DNA of 64,000 nucleotides from Vulcanimicrobiota bacterium (GTDB lineage: Bacteria > Vulcanimicrobiota > Vulcanimicrobiia > Vulcanimicrobiales > Vulcanimicrobiaceae). Position 1 is the stretch's first letter, and every line of letters begins with the position of its first letter. The stretch covers positions 62,001-126,000 of the forward strand of contig PMOS01000012.1 of NCBI GenBank assembly GCA_003161435.1, given 5' to 3'. Under the pieces are notes generated by a model, which did not search any database, was not told where the DNA came from, and worked only from the letters and a program-made list of their open reading frames with translations. The position numbers and the translations under genes are program-made. Positions 1 through 7,987 of this stretch are shown in pieces.

Positions 1-136
1 TCTCGGCCAAGCCGGTCGCGTCGCAATCGGCCAGCGCGAGGGTCATCCCTTCGACCGCGAACTCGATCGCGACCGCGCGGCCGATCCCCGACGCGGCGCC
101 GGTGATCGCGGCGACGCGGCCCTGCAAATGCATCAT
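1..136 (-). CDS. Short-chain dehydrogenase/reductase, N-terminal part only
   Basis: The reading frame runs leftwards off the window, so only about 45 residues are visible. They begin MHLQGRVAAITGAASGIGRA, which is the Rossmann TGxxxGIG dinucleotide-binding motif of SDR oxidoreductases, followed by an acidic strand end (ALADCDATGLAE). There are two adjacent ATG codons at 136 and 133. The first forms an ATGA overlap with the stop of the upstream esterase, so the two genes are probably translated together. The substrate cannot be told from this fragment. Confidence 0.8.
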   Translation of the reverse strand, partial: MMHLQGRVAAITGAASGIGRAVAIEFAVEGMTLALADCDATGLAE

Positions 137-1191
137 GCCGCAGTCCGAAGCGCGGCCGCGACGGCGCGAACGCCGTCGCGCAAGGCCCGGCGCGCTTCTG
201 GGACGACGCCCGCGAGGTTGACGAACGCATGCGACAACGCGGGCCGAAGATCGTAGACCACGTCGACGCCCGCGGCGCGCAGATGGTCCGCGTACGCCTT
301 GCCTTCGTCGACCAGCGGATCGAAGCCGGCCGCGAGCAGATAGGTCGGCGGCATCTGCTCGGCGTGCGGTGCGAGCAGCGGGGACGCGAGCGGAGAATCC
401 ACGTCGAGTCCGGCGCTGTTCTTCGCCGCGAACCATGCCAGCGTCGCGGGCGTGAACGGCATCCCGGGCGCGGACAGCTGATGCGACGGGTACGTTCCGC
501 GCCGGTCCACTCCGGGATAGATCAAGAACTGATACGCGGGCCGTTGGAGGCCGCGCGACACAGCGACGCTCGAGATCGCGGCCGCGACGGTGCCGCCCGC
601 GCTGTCGCCGCCGACCGCGATGTGGGTCGCATCGGCGCCGAGAACGGCGGCGTTGCGCACCACCCAGGCGAACGCCGCAATACCGTCTTCTTGTCCGCGT
701 GGGAACGGGTGTTCCGGGCACAGCCGGTATTCGACCGAGACGATCGTGATCTGTCCTTGCACCGCGAAGAACCGGGCGAGGTCGTCGTACGACGGGACGT
801 CGCCGATGACGAACCCGCCGCCGTGAAAGAACACGAGCAGCGGGATGGGGGCATGTGACGGCGCGCTCGCGGGACGATACAGCCGCGCCGCGATCGCGCC
901 GTCGTCGGTCGGAATGTTCAGCTCCTGCGTCGTGACCGCGCCGCGCTCGCGGACGCCGCAGACCCGGTTCAGCCGCGCGTAGCTGCGCCGCATCTGCTCG
1001 ACGGTCACCCGCGGGTCGAACGCACGCCCGCGCCGCGCGGCCATGGCGACGAGCGCTGCGATGCGGCTATCGAGCAGGACACCATCACGCTGGGGAAGCG
1101 CGCCGCCCACAATCCGCCGGCGCACCGGCTCCGGTATCGTCCCGACGAACCGCACCGCCCCACGCTCGAACCGCTCTTCCCGCACGCTCAC
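133..1191 (-). CDS. Alpha/beta hydrolase, hormone-sensitive-lipase type esterase
   Basis: This 352-residue protein is a carboxylesterase of the HSL (bacterial family IV) group. The oxyanion-hole motif HGGG is at residues 123-126 and the nucleophile elbow GDSAGG at 195-200, with Ser197 as the likely nucleophile. Asp291 (in DPLVDE) and His321 (in SHAF) complete a plausible triad. It has no signal peptide, so it is likely cytoplasmic and acts on small acyl esters. It overlaps the downstream SDR start by ATGA. An esterase plus SDR pair suggests catabolism or modification of a small lipophilic ester, but the substrate is unknown. Confidence 0.88.
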   Translation of the reverse strand: MSVREERFERGAVRFVGTIPEPVRRRIVGGALPQRDGVLLDSRIAALVAMAARRGRAFDPRVTVEQMRRSYARLNRVCGVRERGAVTTQELNIPTDDGAIAARLYRPASAPSHAPIPLLVFFHGGGFVIGDVPSYDDLARFFAVQGQITIVSVEYRLCPEHPFPRGQEDGIAAFAWVVRNAAVLGADATHIAVGGDSAGGTVAAAISSVAVSRGLQRPAYQFLIYPGVDRRGTYPSHQLSAPGMPFTPATLAWFAAKNSAGLDVDSPLASPLLAPHAEQMPPTYLLAAGFDPLVDEGKAYADHLRAAGVDVVYDLRPALSHAFVNLAGVVPEARRALRDGVRAVAAALRTAA

Positions 1192-1274
1192 CCACCCGAG
1201 ATTCTCGCCAAACCCACCGCGACATCCTCATAACGTCGCGGTCAACCCTCACATTGTCGTCGTGAGGCTGGCGT

Positions 1275-1298
1275 GTCATCCTGAGCTTGTCGAAGGAC
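1275..1298. repeat. Dispersed short repeat, copy 1
   Basis: The plus strand reads GTCATCCTGAGCTTGTCGAA, a copy of the element also found near 27.3, 29.3 and 44.7 kb. On the minus strand it encodes SFDKLRMT. It lies exactly where similarity of the DUF72 remnant to its family ends, so it may mark the breakpoint that truncated that gene. Confidence 0.7.
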
Positions 1299-1302
1299 GG
1301 CC

Positions 1303-1579
1303 GGGGCTTGTCGACCCTGCTCGCACACGACCTCTTCAGGCTGAAGCGAAATCCGGACGGCACGCTCGCCGCCCAACGTGCGTATGTCGCCGGGCGGTGC
1401 GGGCGATAGAACGACGAGTTGATCTCGACGCACGAGAAGAGCCGAGCATAGCGTTCGAGACGGCTTCCCTCCCCGCCGGCACCCTCATCCACGCGGGCGA
1501 GCCTCCACCCCGCAGTCCCAACGCGCAACTCGACCGGTTCCATCGTTCCGAGTCTGCCCATGACGGGCAGGAGATTCAA
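1303..1579 (-). pseudogene. DUF72 (YecE-like) protein, truncated remnant
   Basis: The frame reads VELRVGTAGW, then LERYARLFSCVEINSSFYRP and ATYARWAASVPSGFRFSLK. These are the first conserved blocks of DUF72 proteins, a TIM-barrel family of unknown function usually about 240 residues long. Only about 85 residues match. The frame then runs into the dispersed repeat and non-homologous sequence and continues without conservation into the upstream end of the esterase gene. The rest of the family domain is absent, so this is read as a 3'-truncated pseudogene. Confidence 0.7.
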
Positions 1580-1660
1580 CTGCCCGCAATCGACTGACCG
1601 TACAAGGGCTCAGGCGACGGGCGCGCTTGTCGGCACTCCACACACACGCGGGGTACAGCT

Positions 1661-2050
1661 ATGTCGAACCGTGGATCTCATGTGCGCCGAGCGCTCGCAC
1701 TCGCAGTCGTGCTCGCATTGTCGGGCGCCGTCCCGGTGTTCGCCGCGACGCCTGCCCAGAAGGCGGCGGTCGCCGCGATGGTTTCGCATTTTCGTTCGGT
1801 AGGAAACTCGGACATCGAGCAGCCTTCATGCTTCATCATCCAGACCTACGCCCAGTGCTCGTACGGCACGGGCGGCGGTAACGCCGAGGGAAACGCGTGG
1901 CTGCATCAGACGAACGGCGCGTGGAAATTCCTGGGATCAGACGGCGGCGTCACCTACGCATCGATGATGGTGAAGCGTTACGGTATCCCGCTCGCGATCG
2001 CGAAGCAATTCCAAGCCAAGCTCTGCCCGAGTCCCTGTCCAGGAGCGTAA
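1661..2050 (+). CDS. Small exported protein of unknown function
   Basis: This 129-residue protein has a clear Sec signal peptide: a basic start, a hydrophobic core (ALALAVVLALSGAVPVF) and a cleavage site near AAT. The mature part has four cysteines (CFIIQTYAQCS and CPSPC) and could be disulphide-bonded. A stretch around GNAWLHQTNGAWKFLGSDGG resembles exported domains that follow a W-K-F-L-G-S-D-G pattern. I do not recognise a named family. It stands alone between the DUF72 remnant and the convergent histidine kinase gene. Confidence 0.65.
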   Translation: MSNRGSHVRRALALAVVLALSGAVPVFAATPAQKAAVAAMVSHFRSVGNSDIEQPSCFIIQTYAQCSYGTGGGNAEGNAWLHQTNGAWKFLGSDGGVTYASMMVKRYGIPLAIAKQFQAKLCPSPCPGA

Positions 2051-2062
2051 GCGGCAGGCAAG

Positions 2063-3187
2063 TCATGATCGGGGCAACGCGAGCGTAAAGCAGGCGCCGC
2101 CGAGCGGTGATTCTGCGAGCTCGACGCGGCCGCCGGCGCGTTCGAGCATCAGTCGTGCCAGTGCTAGGCCAATGCCGCTGCCGTTGGCGGCGGTGACGGC
2201 GCGCTCGCCGAATGCGAACACTCGCTCGCGATCCTCGGGCGCAATCCCTGGCCCGTCGTCATCGATCGTGATCCACACGAAGCGTTCGTCCTCGATGCCG
2301 GCCTGGAGATCGATGCACCCGCTTGCCCGACCGTGCTTCACGGCGTTGTCGATGAGGTTGACGAGAACGAGCGTGAGCCGGTCCGTGTCGATCGCGACCC
2401 GTACGGACGGAACGTGGCCGATGGCAATCGCTACCCGGCGCGCCGCTGCGCTTGACAGGCACGCATCCCGGGCGCCTTCGATCGCTGCGGCGAGCGAGCC
2501 GACGGCCTGCTCCGAACCGCCCGCCTGTAAGTCCAGCAGCGAGATTTCGAACATGCCTTCGACCAGGCGGCTGAGACGGAGTGATTCGTTGTAGGCGATG
2601 TGCACGAAGCGCTCGCGGGTCGCCACGTCGACGTCGCGGTCCAGCAGCGTCTCCAAGTAGCCGCGAATCGATGAGAGCGGCGTCCGCAGCTCGTGCCCCA
2701 GCGACGAGAAGAACGCGTAGCGCTCGCGTTCTTGCGCACCACGCACCAGCGCGCGCTCGAGCACGTCGTCGATGCGCCGCGCATCGGTCGCGTAATCGTA
2801 GATCGTCCAGCCGGTCCGGACATCCTGACGCGTCGCCGCCTCCATCGTCGCGGCGATGCGCGCGAGCGCGGAGCGCACGTCGATCGGTGCGGCCCCGGCG
2901 TTTCCGTCGCGCGTCGGTACCACCAGCGCCGCGACGAACAGGTCGCTGCCGGCATCATGCGCGACCAGATCGTCGGCTCGCAGGACGCGCGAGACCGCGG
3001 TCGAGAACGCGGCCGTGGCCGCGCGCTCGAGCGCGCGCGCCGCGCGCAGTCCGCGCCGCCACGCGACGCGCTCGAGCTCCGGCATCCGGACGACCAGAAT
3101 GGGTCGCGGTTCGGTCGCCTGGGAAGAGAGCCTCCGCTCGAAGTCGTCGAGCCGCGCGAGCAGTCCGCCGATCTTAGCCGCGTGCAA
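2063..3187 (-). CDS. Sensor histidine kinase
   Basis: About 374 residues. The H-box (SSLGHELRTPLSSIRGYLET) holds the phospho-accepting histidine. It is followed by the N-box (LVNLIDNAVKHG), the G1 box (IDDDGPGIAPEDRERVF) and the G2 box (GSGIGLALARLML) of a HATPase_c domain. The roughly 170 residues before the H-box contain no membrane segment and look like a GGDEF/GAF-like sensory fold, so the kinase is probably soluble. No ATG fits. The best start is TTG at 3187, which overlaps the 3' end of the response regulator gene and makes the pair an operon. The partner is the OmpR-type regulator immediately upstream. Confidence 0.88.
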   Translation of the reverse strand: MHAAKIGGLLARLDDFERRLSSQATEPRPILVVRMPELERVAWRRGLRAARALERAATAAFSTAVSRVLRADDLVAHDAGSDLFVAALVVPTRDGNAGAAPIDVRSALARIAATMEAATRQDVRTGWTIYDYATDARRIDDVLERALVRGAQERERYAFFSSLGHELRTPLSSIRGYLETLLDRDVDVATRERFVHIAYNESLRLSRLVEGMFEISLLDLQAGGSEQAVGSLAAAIEGARDACLSSAAARRVAIAIGHVPSVRVAIDTDRLTLVLVNLIDNAVKHGRASGCIDLQAGIEDERFVWITIDDDGPGIAPEDRERVFAFGERAVTAANGSGIGLALARLMLERAGGRVELAESPLGGACFTLALPRS

Positions 3188-3863
3188 ACTTGTATCCGTA
3201 TCCGTGGATCGTTTGGAGCAGCGGCGGAAGCTTTTCCCCTTCCTCGAGCTTGAGGCGCAGCCGGCGAACGTGCACATCGACCGTGCGGGCGTCACCGTCG
3301 AAGTCGTAACCCCAGACGCGTTCGAGCAAGGTTGCGCGCGAGAGCGCCACCCCGGCGTTCGCGGCGAGCTCGAGCAGCAGCGCGAACTCGCGCGGCTTGA
3401 GGCCGACGTCGCGGCCGTCGACGCGCGCCTCGCGCGCCGCTTGATCGACCTCCAGCCGATCGAACGTCAGCGTCACCGGCGCGGTCGTCGAGGTCATCCC
3501 GGTCCGGCGACCGACCGCCTTGATCCGCGCCACGACCTCGCGCGGCGAGAACGGTTTGACGACGTAGTCGTCGGCGCCGACCTCGAGGCCGACCACCCGA
3601 TCGATCTCCTCCGAGCGCGCGGTCAGCACCAGGATCGGCATGTCACGCCCTTCCCGCCGCAGGGTGCGCACGATCTCGAAACCGTCGATCACCGGCAGCC
3701 CGAGGTCGAGGATCAGGGCGTCGGGGCTGGTTCGCGCAAGCCGGAGCGTGCCGGGGCCGTCCACCGCCTGCTCGCACCGGAAGCCTTCCTGTTCGAGGTG
3801 GTGCACCAGGAGCTCGCGGATCGACGCGTCGTCTTCCGCAACCACGATTCGCGTGACCGCCAT
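3174..3863 (-). CDS. OmpR/PhoB-family response regulator
   Basis: This 229-residue two-domain regulator has a receiver domain with the acidic pair at residues 10-12, phospho-acceptor Asp53 (LILDLGLP), Thr81 and Lys103 (VVKPFS). A winged-helix DNA-binding domain covers about 130-226 (REFALLLELAANAG, then RTVDVHVRRLRLKLE and TIHGYGYKF). It overlaps the downstream histidine kinase. The promoter must lie in the short divergent gap (3864-3910) shared with the SRAP gene. The controlled genes are not evident. Confidence 0.93.
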   Translation of the reverse strand: MAVTRIVVAEDDASIRELLVHHLEQEGFRCEQAVDGPGTLRLARTSPDALILDLGLPVIDGFEIVRTLRREGRDMPILVLTARSEEIDRVVGLEVGADDYVVKPFSPREVVARIKAVGRRTGMTSTTAPVTLTFDRLEVDQAAREARVDGRDVGLKPREFALLLELAANAGVALSRATLLERVWGYDFDGDARTVDVHVRRLRLKLEEGEKLPPLLQTIHGYGYKFARG

Positions 3864-3910
3864 ACCGGTCAGGGTGCCCCCGGCCCGTCCACCGAATGCA
3901 ACCCGCGCTC

Positions 3911-4579
3911 ATGTGCGCTCGTTTCTCGCTCGCGTCACCCGGCCGCATCGTCGACCGCTATCCGCAGTTCCGCCTACGCCGAACCGTAGAGCGGCGCTAC
4001 AACATCGCGCCGACGCAGGACGTTCTGGCGGTGCGCAACGACGCGGCAGGGGAGATCGCACCGCTGCGCTGGGGGCTCGTCCCGGCCTGGGCGCAAGATC
4101 CGGCGATCGGACCGAAGCTCATCAACGCGCGCGCCGAGACGCTCGCCGAACGGCCCGCCTTCAGCGACGCGCTGCAGCACCGGCGCTGCGTGATCTTCGC
4201 CGACGGCTTCTACGAATGGAGCGGCTCGAAGAAGCATCGCCGGCCGCACCGGTTCGTGGTGGACTGCGGCGAGCCGTTCGCGTTCGCCGGCCTCTACGAG
4301 CGTTGGGGCTCGGCGGCGGACGCGCTCGAAACCTGCACGATCGTCACCTGTGCCGCCAACCCGGTGTGCGCAACCGTGCACGACCGGATGCCGGTGATCC
4401 TCGGCGACGACGCGATCGAGCCGTGGCTCGACGGCGCGGTCGACGACGCGGTCGGGACGCTGGTCCCGTTCGCGTCGTCCCGCATGACGTCGTTTCTGGT
4501 GACGCCGGAGCTGAACCGCGTGAGCTTCGACGATCCGCGCAGCCTCGAGCCGATCGCCGAGGAAGCAACGCTCTTCTAG
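3911..4579 (+). CDS. yedK: SRAP-domain abasic-site protein (YedK/HMCES family)
   Basis: SRAP proteins crosslink covalently to abasic sites in single-stranded DNA through Cys2 and so shield them during replication. An ATG exists 15 bases upstream (3896), but only the start at 3911 puts the essential cysteine at position 2 (MCARF), so that start is chosen. The other active-site residues match YedK: Asn31 (YNIAPTQ), Asn72 (INARAE), Glu102 (GFYEW) and His157 (TVHDRMPVIL). The 222-residue length is normal. It is divergent from the response regulator and converges on the MaoC gene with the two stop codons overlapping. Confidence 0.92.
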   Translation: MCARFSLASPGRIVDRYPQFRLRRTVERRYNIAPTQDVLAVRNDAAGEIAPLRWGLVPAWAQDPAIGPKLINARAETLAERPAFSDALQHRRCVIFADGFYEWSGSKKHRRPHRFVVDCGEPFAFAGLYERWGSAADALETCTIVTCAANPVCATVHDRMPVILGDDAIEPWLDGAVDDAVGTLVPFASSRMTSFLVTPELNRVSFDDPRSLEPIAEEATLF

Positions 4580-5001
4580 CGCTCGTCCTTTTGGAGTAGG
4601 CCGTCGCCTTCGACGACGACTTTGCCGTGCTGGTTGACGATGCGGATGCGCACGCGCATGCGCCGCTCGGCCGGGATCAACTCGACCACCTCGGCGGTCG
4701 CGGTGAGGGTGTCGCCCAGAAAGACCGGCCGCCGAAAGTGCAGCATCTGCTCGACGTAGATCCCGCCGGGCTTCTGCAGCACGAGGCCGACCACGGTCGA
4801 AACCAGGCTCGCCGAGAGCATGCCGTGAGCGGCACGCCGCCCGAAGCGTGTCGTCTTGGCGTATTCTTCGTCGACGTGCAGCGGATAGTTGTCGCCGCTG
4901 ACCGCTGCGAACAACAGGACGTCGGCTTCCGTGATGGTCTTCGAGAACGTCGTCGAGTCGCCGATGCGAAACGCTTCGTACGCCTTCGCGCCGTAACTCA
5001 T
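4576..5001 (-). CDS. MaoC-like (R)-specific enoyl-CoA hydratase
   Basis: This 141-residue hot-dog-fold protein has the hydratase-2 motif: Asp37 and His42 in SGDNYPLHVDEEYA are the catalytic pair, and RAAHGML follows. It would hydrate trans-2-enoyl-CoA to (R)-3-hydroxyacyl-CoA, or act on a related acyl thioester. ATG 5001 is chosen over an upstream in-frame ATG because it forms an ATGA overlap with the methyltransferase stop and starts exactly at the family N-terminus (MSYGAKAYEAF). It is the last gene of the run starting at the GlcG-like gene. Confidence 0.9.
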   Translation of the reverse strand: MSYGAKAYEAFRIGDSTTFSKTITEADVLLFAAVSGDNYPLHVDEEYAKTTRFGRRAAHGMLSASLVSTVVGLVLQKPGGIYVEQMLHFRRPVFLGDTLTATAEVVELIPAERRMRVRIRIVNQHGKVVVEGDGLLQKDER

Positions 5002-5708
5002 CGCGGCGCGGCTGCCGCGTCGACGACGAGGAACCACGGGCGTATGCGCAGCTTGGCAGCGAGGGCGGCGTCTTGCCGATGGGCGTCGGGTGTCGGCCGC
5101 GGCTCACGCAGCGCGCGCAGGACGAACCCCGCCGCGACGACGTCGTCCACGATCTTCTCGAGCGGGCGGTGGTAGTAGCGCACCGGGACCTTCTCCACCG
5201 CGAAGTCGCCGAACGCGTCGTCGACCAGCCGCACCGCAAAGTAATCGTCGTCCGGCTCGAGCGCCGCCGACGGATGATGCGTCGAGAACACGAGGCGGCC
5301 GCCCGGCCGCAGAACCCGCCGGAACTCGCGCAACGGGCCGAGCCAGTCGGCGACGTAATGGAGCGTGAGCGAGGACAGCACGAGGTCGAACGCGCGCTCG
5401 GGTAGCGGCAACGGCTGCGCCAGATCGGCCTGTAACACCCGCGCGGCGTCACCGAGTCGTGCGCGGGCCAGACGGACCATCGACTCGCTCGCGTCGAGCG
5501 CAACGACGCGTGCTCCGCCGGCGAGCAGCCATGCGCTGTGCTCGCCCGCGGCAGCGCCCGCGTCGAGCACGTCGAGATCGCGCACGTCACCGAGGATCGC
5601 GCGCACGGCGGGCCGTTCGTACTCGGCGTTGCAGACATTGGACGCCGTCACGCGCGCGTAGGACGCGGCCAGATTGGGGTCGTCGTACAGCGGGTTCGAA
5701 CCGGTCAT
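4998..5708 (-). CDS. Class I SAM-dependent methyltransferase
   Basis: The 236 residues carry the AdoMet motif I (DVLDAGAAAGEHSAWLL), an acidic residue ending strand 2 (VVALDAS), motif post-I (VLQADLAQPLPLPERAFDLVLSSLTLHYV) and a FRRVLRPGGRLVFS motif typical of Methyltransf_11 proteins. The substrate is unknown; the family includes small-molecule and quinone methylases. It is coupled by ATGA overlaps both to the cyclase gene upstream and to the MaoC gene downstream. Confidence 0.88.
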   Translation of the reverse strand: MTGSNPLYDDPNLAASYARVTASNVCNAEYERPAVRAILGDVRDLDVLDAGAAAGEHSAWLLAGGARVVALDASESMVRLARARLGDAARVLQADLAQPLPLPERAFDLVLSSLTLHYVADWLGPLREFRRVLRPGGRLVFSTHHPSAALEPDDDYFAVRLVDDAFGDFAVEKVPVRYYHRPLEKIVDDVVAAGFVLRALREPRPTPDAHRQDAALAAKLRIRPWFLVVDAAAAPR

Positions 5709-7507
5709 CGCGCCGGCGCGGCGGCCGCGGTCCGGAGGCGCAACACGTCGACCGGCTGCAAGACGCCGCGCAGCGTCACGACGCCGCGTTCCGCCGTCGG
5801 CAGCAGCTCCGACACGCGCGGGTCTTCGGCCAGCACGTTCGTCAGCAGCAGCTCGCCTGCGCGGGCCGCGCGCGCGAGGCGCGCCGCGTGGTTCACCGTC
5901 GCGCCGAAGTAGTCCAACCGTCCGTTCGCGGTCAGCGCGACGCAGGGCCCGCGGTCGAGCGCGATCCGCAGCTCGAGCGGCGCAGCCGCCTCGCCGAAGC
6001 GCAACGCCGCCTCAACCGCATCGCACGGCTCGGCGAAGACGGCCGTCAGGCCGTCGCCGGAGGTCTTCACGATCGCGCCGCGCCCGGACACGATCGGCTC
6101 GCGCAGCGCGTCGAGGGTGCTGCGCACGATCCGCGCGGCGTGCGCGTCGCCGAAGTCTGCCGCGAGCCGGTCCAGACCGACGACTTCGCTGCACACGAAC
6201 GTTAGCGAACGGATCGCACCCTGTACGCCGTCGGCGAACACCTCGTCGGGGAACAGGTCGCGGAACACCTGAAGCGCCGTGACACGCGCGGCGGTCGCCA
6301 TGCTGCGCGAAAGCTCGGCTTCGACCACGCGCACGACGGCGTCGTCCGCGGAGGTGTTGGAGATCTGCAGCCGCACCGTGCCGGCCCGCACGACCGACGT
6401 GCCGGCACTCACGCGCGCGGAGCCGATGCGCGCATCGAGCGCCGCGGCTCCGGCGTCGTCCTCGACGGTGAAGCGCGCGATGCGATCGGGTAACACTTGA
6501 ACGACGTAGGCGCCGGGGCGCAGGACGACATCGAACGCGGCAGTGCCGCCCGCTTCGATCGAACGCTGCGCGAGAATCTGCCGGGCCGCCTGCGGTCGCA
6601 GCGGTCGGGGCCCGCCGGCCTCCGGCTTGCCGGCGGACGACGGCACCTCGAACGTCAGCTCCACGTTGCGGTCGAAGTCGCCCGCGAACGTGATGCCGCA
6701 GATCTCGCAATGAAGGGTCGGACCCAATGCGGACAGCGCCTGCACCGCGGCGCGCGGCACGCGGCACCTCGGGCAAACGATCGTCCAGAACAATGTGAGC
6801 AATCCCGCGCGCGCCGCGCCGAGCATCGCCGCCACGACGTGATCTCGCGGCAGATTCCACGCGTCGGCCACGTCGTAGGGCCGCATCCGCGCCAGGGACG
6901 CGCGAGGCGCGTGCTCGATCAGCGCGGCCAAATGCGCCGCGATCGCGGGTTCATCCTCGGTGTGGGTTTGCAGGGCTTCGAGCGCGTCGACGAAGCGCGC
7001 GACGCCGGCGATGCTCGCCGGCGGAACCTCGGCGAGGTCGCCCCGCGCGCCGTTCTGCGGCAGCGCGCGCGCGCGCTTCTCGGCTTGCCGATAGCCGCGC
7101 TCGACCCGTGCTCGCGCAACGGCGAGTAGCGGACGCGCGAGGAGCGCTCCGACCGCGTCGCGCGTCTCGAGCTCGACGCTATGCTCGAGCCGCGCTCCCG
7201 CGCCGTCACCGAAGATACGCAGCTCCGCGCTGTAGCGCGTGACCGGACCGCGGCGGAAACGGCGCTCGACGGCTAGGCGCTGCGGCGCCTCCCAGGCGAG
7301 CGGAGCCTCGTCCCATTCGGTGCCGAACGGCCCGAGTCGAGCCTCGGCGACGGCCGCCGGTGGGCCGCTCTCGCGCGGTTCGTAGCGATAGCGCGCGGGC
7401 GGCAGGCCGGTGTCCCGGTCGAAGGCGTCGGTGTCGGAAACCGCGAGCCACAAGGTTTCCGGCGCCAGATCGAAGGCGTAGATGTGCCGCTCGGCGTGCG
7501 TCGTCAC
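5705..7507 (-). CDS. Adenylate/guanylate cyclase-like protein with DUF5939 N-terminus
   Basis: About 600 residues starting at GTG 7507, which overlaps the GlcG-like stop as GTGA. The N-terminal 230 residues look like an SRPBCC/START fold. A zinc-ribbon-like pair (CPRCR, then CEICG) lies at about 245-275, then a beta-rich segment. A class III nucleotide cyclase domain covers about 433-600: SLTFVCSEVVGL, KTSGDGLTAVF with the second metal Asp, and DYFGATVNHAARL with the transition-state Asn/Arg. The first metal Asp, normally in FTDIVG, is replaced by Ser-Glu, so activity is uncertain. The protein is soluble. It probably senses a small hydrophobic ligand, but this is inferred. Confidence 0.8.
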   Translation of the reverse strand: MTTHAERHIYAFDLAPETLWLAVSDTDAFDRDTGLPPARYRYEPRESGPPAAVAEARLGPFGTEWDEAPLAWEAPQRLAVERRFRRGPVTRYSAELRIFGDGAGARLEHSVELETRDAVGALLARPLLAVARARVERGYRQAEKRARALPQNGARGDLAEVPPASIAGVARFVDALEALQTHTEDEPAIAAHLAALIEHAPRASLARMRPYDVADAWNLPRDHVVAAMLGAARAGLLTLFWTIVCPRCRVPRAAVQALSALGPTLHCEICGITFAGDFDRNVELTFEVPSSAGKPEAGGPRPLRPQAARQILAQRSIEAGGTAAFDVVLRPGAYVVQVLPDRIARFTVEDDAGAAALDARIGSARVSAGTSVVRAGTVRLQISNTSADDAVVRVVEAELSRSMATAARVTALQVFRDLFPDEVFADGVQGAIRSLTFVCSEVVGLDRLAADFGDAHAARIVRSTLDALREPIVSGRGAIVKTSGDGLTAVFAEPCDAVEAALRFGEAAAPLELRIALDRGPCVALTANGRLDYFGATVNHAARLARAARAGELLLTNVLAEDPRVSELLPTAERGVVTLRGVLQPVDVLRLRTAAAAPAR

Positions 7508-7935
7508 ACCAGCGCGGCGACGCCCGCCCGCGCGACGATCGTGTCCTCGTCGATCGTGCCGCTGCTCACCCCGACCCCACCGACGACCTGATCGTCGACC
7601 ACCAGCGGGATGCCGCCTCCGATCCCGGTCACCCGCTCGGCGGCCAGCGCCGACCGGATCGTGGCCAGCAGATCGCCCCCGCCCTCGTCGGCCGTCGCCC
7701 GTTTGCGGGTGGCGGCCGAGATCGCCTTGGTGAGCGCGATCGAGATCGAAGCCGTCCGGGCACCGTCGGTCCGGCCGAAGGCCAGCAGGTGGCCCCCGGC
7801 GTCGACGACCGCGACGCATTCCGGGATGCCGATTCGCTCGGCCTCGGCCAGGGCGGCGTCGAGCACGGCCCGGGCGCCGGCGGCAGTCAGGAACCGAGCG
7901 GTACCAATGTACGTTGTTCGCGAAGTGTCAGACAC
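7504..7935 (-). CDS. GlcG/HbpS family protein (DUF336)
   Basis: A 143-residue protein of the GlcG/HbpS (haem-binding/Corrinoid-adenosyltransferase-like) fold. Family signatures seen are CVAVVDAGGHLLAFGRTDGA, the Lys/Thr helix (SIALTKAISAATRK) and GGIPLVVDDQVVGGVGVSSG. Known members bind haem or have unclear roles next to oxidases. The only reasonable start is GTG 7935. That start is one base from a plus-strand ATG (7937), so no promoter fits between them and one of these starts or transcripts is unusual. It leads the operon with the cyclase, methyltransferase and MaoC genes. Confidence 0.85.
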   Translation of the reverse strand: MSDTSRTTYIGTARFLTAAGARAVLDAALAEAERIGIPECVAVVDAGGHLLAFGRTDGARTASISIALTKAISAATRKRATADEGGGDLLATIRSALAAERVTGIGGGIPLVVDDQVVGGVGVSSGTIDEDTIVARAGVAALV

Positions 7936-7936
7936 G

Positions 7937-7987
7937 ATGACGGCGCTTTTGATCGTTCTCCCGCCCCTCCTGTTCGAGCCGGCGTGA
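7937..7987 (+). other. 16-codon hydrophobic mini-ORF (leader or frameshifted signal peptide)
   Basis: ATG 7937 opens a frame reading MTALLIVLPPLLFEPA and then TGA. The TGA overlaps the GTG of the next frame as GTGA. The peptide looks like a signal-sequence core. It could be a translationally coupled leader peptide, or the true signal peptide of the following protein separated by a one-base frameshift (sequencing error or mutation). Confidence 0.35.
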
